Positions 1 to 6,982 of a stretch of DNA of 6,982 nucleotides are shown in pieces. The translations under genes and the position numbers were made by a program. The stretch lies in assembly GCA_945878385.1 (NCBI GenBank), contig CAMCTE010000144.1:1-6982 (forward strand), given 5' to 3'. Each line of letters starts with the position of its first letter. The stretch's first letter is position 1. Origin of the DNA: Azohydromonas lata NBRC 102462. Lineage in GTDB: Bacteria > Pseudomonadota > Gammaproteobacteria > Burkholderiales > Burkholderiaceae_C. The notes under the pieces were generated by a model. It searched no databases, was not told the DNA's origin, and saw only the letters and a program-made list of their open reading frames with translations.

Positions 1-2
1 CG

Positions 3-551
3 GACCCTGCGCTGGCGCTGCGCGTATTGAACAACCTGCGCATCACGGCCCAGACCGTGCAGACGCCCGGTTCGTACGACATTTTGTTGACGGCGCTGGG
101 CCAACTGTTGGCCGCTTACGGGCCGGCCTCTCGGGGGCAGATCGTGCTCAATGTCGTGTCGCTACTGGGCAACCTGGAAACCGACCCGACCTGGGGCCTG
201 GGCGCCAAGCTGTTTGCAAGCCAAACCACCACCAACTACAGCCACGCGTCGTCCACCAGCAGTGCCGCTGCGCGGGCACTGAGCTGCGTCAATGACCAAT
301 GCACCGTATCGGGTTTCGTCAGCGGTTTGGGCACAGGCAAGCAGCTCACCCTGCTCAACAACGCCGGGAATTCCACCACCATCAGCGCAATCGGCAGCTT
401 TTCCTTCAGCCTACCGATTCAGACGGGTGCCGCCTACGCGGTCACGGTCAGCCGGCAACCCGCGGGTCAAACCTGCACGGTGATCAACGACCGCGGCAGC
501 CATGTCGTGTCGCCGGTCAACCATGTGTTTGTGACTTGCAAGAACACCTAG
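3..551 (+). CDS. C-terminal part of a probable secreted or surface protein (5' end outside window)
   Basis: The frame is open to the left edge, so this is the last 182 residues of a longer protein. The TTG at 27 is unlikely to be the true start, because the reading frame continues sensibly upstream of it (Asp-Pro-Ala-Leu-Ala-Leu-Arg-Val). Residues 1-75 look helical and end in a DPTWGLGAKLF stretch, which is faintly reminiscent of module ends in bacterial S-layer or DUF4214-like proteins. A Ser/Thr-rich linker follows. Residues about 95-182 form a small beta-rich domain (VSGLGTGKQLTLLNN, then GSFSFSLP, then QPAGQTCTV) like the repeated modules of many proteobacterial extracellular proteins. 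Its four cysteines (about 95, 100, 158 and 179) could form two disulfides, fitting export. Function is unknown. The stop overlaps the convergent gene's stop, and no separate terminator is visible. Confidence 0.75.
   Translation, partial: DPALALRVLNNLRITAQTVQTPGSYDILLTALGQLLAAYGPASRGQIVLNVVSLLGNLETDPTWGLGAKLFASQTTTNYSHASSTSSAAARALSCVNDQCTVSGFVSGLGTGKQLTLLNNAGNSTTISAIGSFSFSLPIQTGAAYAVTVSRQPAGQTCTVINDRGSHVVSPVNHVFVTCKNT
548..551. other. Shared CTAG stop palindrome of two convergent genes
   Basis: On the plus strand, TAG at 549-551 ends the surface-protein gene. On the minus strand, TAG read from 550 to 548 ends the short alanine-rich gene. The CTAG palindrome thus supplies both stops, and there is no intergenic space for a conventional terminator. 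Confidence 0.85.
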
Positions 552-898
552 CGCGCAGCCGATGCGGGTGTAGCAGGCGCTGTAGCAGCGGGTGTAGCAG
601 CGGGTGTAGCAGCGGGTGTCGCAGCGGGTGTAGCAGCGGAGGCGGCTACCGCTGCCTCACTGGCGGCTGATGCGGGCTGCCACGCAGCGCTGGCCGAAGA
701 CGGGGCCTGTGTGGCGGAGGCCGGCTGGGCCCGCGAAACGATGCGAATGGATTCTGCGCGCAGCTGCTGCGCCACCCGTTCCGGTTCCTGGGGCGTTTGC
801 CCGGGAACCGGAACAGGCATCAAGCGGTCCATGCCCAATGCAGCCAAAAGCATCAAGCCATTGAGCAACAACAGGAAGGCGATGAGGGGTCTGGCCAT
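548..898 (-). CDS. Short membrane-anchored alanine-rich protein, possibly a SPOR-type protein lacking its SPOR domain
   Basis: The protein has 116 residues. Residues 4-22 form one hydrophobic segment (RPLIAFLLLLNGLMLLAALG), a likely inner-membrane anchor with the rest in the periplasm. Residues 38-55 (EPERVAQQLRAESIRIVS) resemble a segment just after the anchor in burkholderial proteins encoded near birA, many of which continue into a peptidoglycan-binding SPOR domain; this is from memory. Here the protein instead runs into an Ala/Pro/Thr/Ser tail (residues 60-116) with PAAT repeats and stops, with no SPOR domain. It lies 88 bases downstream of birA on the same strand and is probably cotranscribed. 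No clear Shine-Dalgarno precedes the ATG at 898. Function unknown; the tail could be a periplasmic spacer or the remnant of a truncated protein. Confidence 0.6.
   Translation of the reverse strand: MARPLIAFLLLLNGLMLLAALGMDRLMPVPVPGQTPQEPERVAQQLRAESIRIVSRAQPASATQAPSSASAAWQPASAASEAAVAASAATPAATPAATPAATPAATAPATPASAAR
564..635. repeat. 12-bp tandem repeat, six units, in frame within the alanine-rich gene
   Basis: The plus-strand unit is GCGGGTGTAGCA. Units lie at 564-575, 576-587 (changed in its first half), 588-599, 600-611, 612-623 (one base changed) and 624-635. Each unit is four codons on the minus strand, giving Ala-Thr-Pro-Ala type repeats, so gain or loss of a unit keeps the frame. Four units are near-identical, which suggests recent slippage-type expansion. 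Confidence 0.9.
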
Positions 899-986
899 GA
901 GCGGATACGGGTGCGGGTGCGGGGGCGGGTTGGTTCAACCACCATGATGCCTCAAGTGTGCGGGCCGGGGTCGAGGCCTGGCCCCA
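899..986. other. Gap between birA and the alanine-rich gene, with a G-quadruplex motif
   Basis: This 88-base gap holds no gene. Plus-strand bases 909-929 read GGG-TGC-GGG-TGC-GGGGG-C-GGG: four G-runs of at least three with loops of 3, 3 and 1, a canonical intramolecular quadruplex motif. It sits 11 bases upstream of the alanine-rich gene's start, on the template strand for leftward transcription; the mRNA would carry the C-rich complement. No promoter or terminator is evident. Confidence 0.6.
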
Positions 987-1898
987 TCAGGCGGGCTTTG
1001 GGCTCGGCAACCCGGGGCTAGGCCCGGCCTGTGGACGAACGCTGACCTCGCCAGCCACCACGCGGTGAACCCGACCCTCGGCCTGCACCCGCAAGGCGCC
1101 ATCGGCGTCGATGCCCACGCACTGGCCCTGCGACACCGCGCCGGCGGTCAACGCAACCGGCTGCCCCACGAGCAGATCCCGCGCCTGCAGGGTGGCTACC
1201 CGGTGGGCCGCACCCCGGTCTTGAAATTCAAGCACGGCCTCAATGACCGCCGGCACCACCCGGTGCCAACAGTCAGTGGCGGTGGCCCCGGGATGCCAGT
1301 CCGACACACAGGCCAACCGCGGCCAGTCTGAACCGTTGCCCGGTGCAGGGAGTGCCAGCGGTTCGATGTTCAAACCGACCCCAATGACCACCCAGCGGGT
1401 ACCTTCTGCCGCAGTGCCTGCAGGCAAAGGCAAGGTTTCAATCAGAACCCCGGCTGCCTTGCGGCCCTGGGCACGATCTGCCGGCGTTACGGGCGGCGTG
1501 GCGTACCACCACAGGTCGTTGGGCCACTTGAGCATCAAGGGGCCCTGCCCAGCGGGGGCCCGGCCATCGGGCCAGGGCTGCAGGCATTCGGCCAGTGCGT
1601 GCCCCACCACCAGCGACAAGGCACCCCAACCGTGCAACGGACGCAGGCACATCGCCATGCTGAAGGTCAGGGAAGCGCCAGGCGCGGAGTGCCACTGGCG
1701 GCCCTGGCGGCCTCGCCCGGCGCTCTGTGCCTCGGCCACCAGCACACGGGGCTGCAGGTCGCCCTGGCGGGCGGCTTCAAGCAGGTCGGCATTGGTGGAA
1801 CCGGTGTGGGCCACGGCCTGCACCCGCCAGCCCGGGCTGATGGCCTGCAGTTGGTCCTGCAGTCGGTGGGGGTTCCAGTCCAGCCGCGGCGGGTTCAC
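987..1898 (-). CDS. birA: Biotin--[acetyl-CoA-carboxylase] ligase, monofunctional
   Basis: It activates biotin with ATP to biotinyl-5'-AMP and transfers it to the lysine of biotin carrier proteins such as AccB, in the cytoplasm. Numbered from the chosen start (303 aa), the protein shows GSTN (33-36), the biotin/ATP-binding GRGRQGR (61-67), KWPND (124-128), the RKAAG lysine at 147 equivalent to the catalytic lysine of E. coli BirA, and GVGLNI (173-178). The last 55 residues form the small SH3-like C-terminal domain and end in a Pro/Ser tail. There is no N-terminal helix-turn-helix, so it should not repress biotin genes. The GTG at 1898 is preferred because it overlaps the SET stop as GTGA, implying translational coupling. 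A GTG at 1928 would add ten residues and overlap the SET gene by 34 bases. Neither start has a strong Shine-Dalgarno. An insertion of about 12 residues lies between KWPND and the catalytic lysine. Confidence 0.95.
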   Translation of the reverse strand: MNPPRLDWNPHRLQDQLQAISPGWRVQAVAHTGSTNADLLEAARQGDLQPRVLVAEAQSAGRGRQGRQWHSAPGASLTFSMAMCLRPLHGWGALSLVVGHALAECLQPWPDGRAPAGQGPLMLKWPNDLWWYATPPVTPADRAQGRKAAGVLIETLPLPAGTAAEGTRWVVIGVGLNIEPLALPAPGNGSDWPRLACVSDWHPGATATDCWHRVVPAVIEAVLEFQDRGAAHRVATLQARDLLVGQPVALTAGAVSQGQCVGIDADGALRVQAEGRVHRVVAGEVSVRPQAGPSPGLPSPKPA

Positions 1899-2419
1899 CG
1901 CTTGGGCGACAGCATCGTGCCGCGGCACTGGGCAGCGCCGCAGTGGCAGGCGAACTTGCGCTTGAGCGCGGGCGTGTAGCGCTCGTCGATGGTCAGGCCG
2001 TAGTTGTAGGACAGTTCCTCACCGGCCTTGATGCCGCGCAGGGCCTTGATGAAGACGCGGCCGTCCACTTCGTCGGCTTCGCAGTTGGGGTTGCAGGAGT
2101 GGTTGATCCAGCGCGCAGCGTTGCCGCCGACATTGGCATCGATCACGCGGCCGTCTTCGATGTGGAAGTAGAAGGTGTGGTCGGGCTGGGCCGGGTCGTG
2201 CGGGTGGCGGCGCAGGGCTTCGTCCCAATCGATGATTTCACCCAGATATTCAATGAGCACCTCACCCTTGCGCAGCGCGGCCACGGCGAACACGCCCTTG
2301 CCGTGCACGCCGCTGCGGCGCACCTGGATGCGGCGGCCCCGCGGTGCAGCGGCATCGCCCGGGGCGGTGGCGCCCGAACGGGGGGAGGAGGTGGAGCGGC
2401 CCTTGGCTTGCACGGTCAT
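1895..2419 (-). CDS. SET-domain protein-lysine methyltransferase
   Basis: SET enzymes transfer methyl groups from S-adenosylmethionine to protein lysines. This 174-residue protein is almost entirely one SET domain after a basic, disordered-looking 28-residue leader. Visible motifs are HGKGVFA (39-45, cofactor binding), EYLGE (57-61), RWINHSCNPNC (103-113, the SET signature), GEELSYNYG (133-141, with the C-terminal catalytic-type Tyr140) and a post-SET CHCGAAQC (158-165). C158, C160 and C165, with C109 of NHSC, can form the usual zinc site. The key residues look intact, so it should be active. The target is unknown. The ATG at 2419 is chosen because the family-like sequence starts soon after it; in-frame ATGs at 2434 and 2443 would add 5 or 8 residues, and none has a clear Shine-Dalgarno. 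It is first in a leftward operon with birA and divergent from topB. The open frame that continues upstream to 3547 is antisense to topB and not coding. Confidence 0.9.
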   Translation of the reverse strand: MTVQAKGRSTSSPRSGATAPGDAAAPRGRRIQVRRSGVHGKGVFAVAALRKGEVLIEYLGEIIDWDEALRRHPHDPAQPDHTFYFHIEDGRVIDANVGGNAARWINHSCNPNCEADEVDGRVFIKALRGIKAGEELSYNYGLTIDERYTPALKRKFACHCGAAQCRGTMLSPKR

Positions 2420-2448
2420 CGACTTTGGGTACATTGAATTCATGGGTG

Positions 2449-2492
2449 CGCGCGTGCGTGTGCCCATGCAGGCGCGTGCACACGCACGCGTG
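2449..2492. repeat. Perfect 13-bp inverted repeat in a Z-DNA-prone tract
   Basis: The left arm CGCGTGCGTGTGC (2451-2463) is exactly complementary to the right arm GCACACGCACGCG (2478-2490), with a 14-base loop. In plus-strand RNA a G-U pair (2450/2491) and a C-G pair (2449/2492) extend the stem to 15. The arms lie in alternating purine-pyrimidine runs (2446-2463 and 2472-2492), which favour Z-DNA. It could be a transcript hairpin, an operator for a dimeric regulator, or a structural element. No T-run follows on either strand, so it is not a standard intrinsic terminator. Confidence 0.85.
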
Positions 2493-2500
2493 AGGGATGG

Positions 2501-2506
2501 ATTGTA
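2501..2506 (-). promoter_or_regulatory. Candidate -10 box of the SET-birA operon
   Basis: The minus strand reads TACAAT, five of six matches to the sigma-70 -10 consensus, in a CCTACAATCC context common upstream of burkholderial genes. Transcription would begin near 2494, giving an untranslated leader of roughly 75 bases that starts with the inverted repeat. No good -35 box is found at the usual spacing, so the call is tentative. Confidence 0.4.
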
Positions 2507-2539
2507 GGCAGCCCCCAAGACTGCCGCGCTTGACTGACC

Positions 2540-2544
2540 AAGGA
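2540..2544 (+). promoter_or_regulatory. Ribosome-binding site of topB
   Basis: AAGGA lies 11 bases before the ATG at 2556. The spacing is a little long but acceptable, and it supports this ATG, which is immediately followed by the conserved KTLIIAEKPS N-terminus. Confidence 0.55.
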
Positions 2545-2555
2545 AACGGATTCGA

Positions 2556-5146
<2,591 letters not shown>

Positions 5147-5150
<4 letters not shown>

Positions 5151-6145
5151 CGCTGGAGATCCTCTTCAAGCTGCTGGTGCTGGTGGCAGTGGTAGGGGCC
5201 GGCTGGTATGCCGGGCGCACGCCGCTGATGCGCGGGCCGGAGCCGGTAAAGGCCATCTCCACCCTGGCGTTTTATCTGCTGATTCCGGCCCTGCTGTTTC
5301 GCTCGGTGGCCAAGGTGGACCTGGCGCACCTGCCCTGGGCCACGCTGTTGGCCTTCTTCGGCCCCACCACGGCTTGGGTGCTGGTGGTGTATGCCGTGCA
5401 CCGCTGGCGGCAGCAGCGGCAGGCGCGCTCGGGCCGAAGCATGGACCTCAACGAACGGGACGCGGCCATGCCCGCAGCCCGCAGCATGATGTGCAGCTTC
5501 GGCAACACGCTGCAGGTGGGCCTGCCCCTGGTGGCATCGCTGTTTGGTGACGAGGGCCTGGTGATTCATGTGGCCATCATCAGCCTGCACGCGCTGACGC
5601 TGCTGACGATCGCCACCGTGCTGGCCGAAGTGGACACGGCGCGCGCGCGGCATGCGGTGGTGGGTGGGTCGCTGTGGGGCACGGTCAAGCAGACGGTGCG
5701 CAACACCCTGATCCACCCGGTGATTCTGCCGGTGGTGGCGGGTATGGGCTGGAACCTGCTGGGCCTGCCGGTGCCGCAACCCATGGACGAGGCGCTGCAG
5801 CTGCTGGCTTCGGGCGTGGTGCCGCTGTGCCTGGTGATGATCGGCCTGTCGCTGGCGCACTATGGCATCGAGGGCTATGCCCGTGTGGCAGTGGCCTGCA
5901 CCGTAGGCAAGATGCTGGTGATGCCGGCGGTGGTGCTGGCGGTGGCGCACTGGGGCCTGGGGCTTTCCGGCCTGCCGCTGACCGTGATCGTGCTGGTGGC
6001 TTCGCTGCCCACGGGCAGCAACGCGCTGCTGTTCGCGCAGCGCTACCAGACCGAGGTGCCACAGGCCACGGCCACCATCGTGGTGGGCACGGTGGCCTTT
6101 GCGGCGGTGGCACCCATGTGGCTGCAGATCTTGAGCCTGCTGTAG
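5147..6145 (+). CDS. AEC-family transporter (auxin efflux carrier superfamily)
   Basis: This 332-residue inner-membrane protein belongs to the AEC family (PF03547), whose bacterial members include carriers for malonate, malate and other small organic acids; the substrate here cannot be read from sequence. About ten hydrophobic segments are visible, roughly at 4-23, 36-55, 65-84, 112-133, 138-160, 188-207, 217-238, 245-267, 272-292 and 306-330, with a charged loop at 86-110 between the two five-helix halves. Family-like motifs are LAFYLLIPALLF in segment 2, GNTLQVGLPL (119-128) at the start of the second unit, and SLPTGSNALLFAQRY (286-300) near the end. The GTG start overlaps the topB stop as GTGA, implying coupled translation, with a purine-rich GAAGAAG just upstream. 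The link to topB looks positional rather than functional. Confidence 0.9.
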
Positions 6146-6209
6146 CCGCAACGCCTGCCGGTTGACGCCCGCAGCCTGCTGGGCGGCCTGCTGCGCGACA
6201 ATCGGGGGC
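6146..6209 (+). promoter_or_regulatory. proA upstream region with -10-like box and 12-bp tandem duplication
   Basis: The 64-base gap holds no gene. GACAAT (6197-6202) is a -10-like box that would place the transcription start near 6209-6210, at the proA ATG, suggesting a leaderless or nearly leaderless mRNA. Just before it, GCCTGCTGGGCG (6174-6185) is repeated with one change at 6186-6197, covering the -35 position. No good -35 hexamer is seen at 16-18 bases: TTGACG at 6162-6167 is 29 bases from the -10. No intrinsic terminator for the topB-AEC unit is visible, so read-through into proA is possible. Confidence 0.35.
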
Positions 6210-6982
6210 ATGAACGCACCCGCCGACATCGCCCTGTACATGAGCGGCTTGGGCCGCGCCGCGCGACAGGCTTCTGTGCGCATGGCCCGGGCCTCCACCC
6301 GCGAGAAAGACGCCGCGCTGCGCGCCTTGGCGCAGGGGCTGCGCGCGCAAGCGGGCAACCTGAGCCGCGCCAATGCCCGCGACATTGAAGCGGCCATGGC
6401 CGCTGGCTTGGCCGCACCGATGGTGGACCGGCTGCGCCTGACGGATGCGGTGATGGCCACCGTGGCCGAAGGCTGCGAACAACTCGCGGCCATGCCCGAC
6501 CCGATCGGTGAGATCACGGGTGTAAAGCGCCGGCCCTCGGGCATCAGTGTGGGCCAGATGCGCGTGCCGCTGGGCGTATTCGGCATGATCTACGAAAGCC
6601 GCCCGAATGTGACCATTGAGGCCGCCAGCCTGGCCATCAAGAGCGGCAACGCCTGCATCCTGCGCGGCGGCTCCGAGGCCATCCATTCGAACCTGGCGCT
6701 GTGGCGCTGCGTACAGGCCGCATTGCAGGCCGCAAGCTTGCCCCCAGTGGCGGTGCAGTTGGTGGAGACCACCGACCGCGCCGCCGTGGGGCGCCTGATT
6801 GCCATGCCCGAGCACGTGGATGTGATCATCCCGCGCGGCGGCAAGGGCCTCATCGAGCGCATCTCGCGCGAAGCCAAGGTGCCGGTGATCAAGCACCTGG
6901 ATGGCAATTGCCACGTCTATGTCGATGCCAGTGCCGACGTGGCCTTGGCCTTGCGCGTCACCGACAACGCCAAGACGCAGAA
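6210..6982 (+). CDS. proA: Gamma-glutamyl phosphate reductase, 5' part (3' end outside window)
   Basis: ProA reduces gamma-glutamyl phosphate to glutamate-5-semialdehyde with NADPH, the second step of proline synthesis, in the cytoplasm. The frame is open from the ATG at 6210 to the right edge, giving 257 residues of a protein usually about 420-430 long. Visible conserved stretches include NARDIEAA, VDRLRL, the strongly conserved VPLGVFGMIYESRPNVT and AIKSGNACILRGGSEAI, then VDVIIPRGGKGLIERI and KVPVIKHLDGNCHVYVD. These are hallmarks of the aldehyde-dehydrogenase-fold ProA family. The active-site cysteine (in the usual CNA motif) should lie just past the window end, so catalytic integrity cannot be judged. 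The start is supported by the family-like N-terminus; only a G-run (6204-6208), too close to the ATG for a normal Shine-Dalgarno, precedes it. It is probably on its own promoter, downstream of the AEC gene. Confidence 0.95.
   Translation, partial: MNAPADIALYMSGLGRAARQASVRMARASTREKDAALRALAQGLRAQAGNLSRANARDIEAAMAAGLAAPMVDRLRLTDAVMATVAEGCEQLAAMPDPIGEITGVKRRPSGISVGQMRVPLGVFGMIYESRPNVTIEAASLAIKSGNACILRGGSEAIHSNLALWRCVQAALQAASLPPVAVQLVETTDRAAVGRLIAMPEHVDVIIPRGGKGLIERISREAKVPVIKHLDGNCHVYVDASADVALALRVTDNAKTQ

Larger units (their letters stand above)
2420..2555. promoter_or_regulatory. Divergent intergenic region between the SET gene and topB
   Basis: This 136-base region must hold signals for both the leftward SET-birA operon and rightward topB. 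It contains a minus-strand -10-like box, a strong inverted repeat, and the topB ribosome-binding site. A weak plus-strand candidate, TTGCAC (2408-2413) with a 16-base gap to TACATT (2430-2435), could drive topB from inside the SET start region, but the -35 match is poor. If both candidate promoters are used, each transcript would carry the inverted repeat near its 5' end. Confidence 0.5.

Noticed and set aside
27..29. TTG as start of the first gene
   Set aside because: The same frame is open to the window edge with plausible protein sequence, so the real start is upstream of the window.
1000..1035. Terminator hairpin at the birA 3' end
   Set aside because: This GC-rich stretch lies inside the birA coding region, forms no clean stem and has no T-run.
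2530..2535. TTGACT as the -35 box of topB
   Set aside because: A -10 at normal spacing would fall inside the topB start codon region, where no -10-like sequence exists.
6162..6167. TTGACG as the -35 box of proA
   Set aside because: It is 29 bases from the GACAAT box, too far for a standard sigma-70 promoter.
6171..6194. Intrinsic terminator after the AEC gene
   Set aside because: Only a five-base terminal pairing is possible and no T-run follows; the sequence is better described as a tandem duplication.

Overview
The window looks like chromosomal DNA of a GC-rich betaproteobacterium, most likely Burkholderiales and probably Comamonadaceae. This rests on strong G/C at third codon positions, on the ProA, BirA and TopB sequences as I recall those families, and on the -10-like TACAAT/GACAAT boxes just upstream of genes. 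It is mostly housekeeping DNA. I see no insertion sequence, phage gene, CRISPR array, tRNA or rRNA.

Layout, left to right. (1) 3-551 (+) is the 3' end of a gene for a probable secreted or surface protein ending in a small cysteine-containing beta domain. (2) 548-2419 (-) is a leftward cluster read from right to left: a SET-domain protein methyltransferase, a monofunctional biotin-protein ligase (birA) whose likely GTG start overlaps the SET stop, and a short membrane-anchored alanine-rich protein. The last gene ends tail to tail with gene (1), the two stops sharing one CTAG palindrome. (3) 2420-2555 is a divergent regulatory region with a perfect 13-bp inverted repeat embedded in alternating purine-pyrimidine tracts. 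(4) 2556-6145 (+) holds topB (DNA topoisomerase III with two zinc ribbons and a lysine-rich tail) and an AEC-family membrane transporter, joined by a 4-base GTGA overlap. (5) 6210-6982 (+) is the 5' part of proA (gamma-glutamyl phosphate reductase), cut by the window edge. A -10-like box lies almost against its start codon.

The genes do not form one pathway. BirA serves biotin-dependent carboxylases, ProA serves proline synthesis, and TopB resolves DNA intermediates. The most thought-provoking pairing is the SET methyltransferase divergent from a topoisomerase whose C-terminus carries a histone-H1-like Lys/Ala tail. The most unusual DNA structures are the inverted repeat between those two genes, a 12-bp in-frame tandem repeat in the short alanine-rich gene, and a G-quadruplex motif just upstream of that gene. 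I find no convincing wholly new system.
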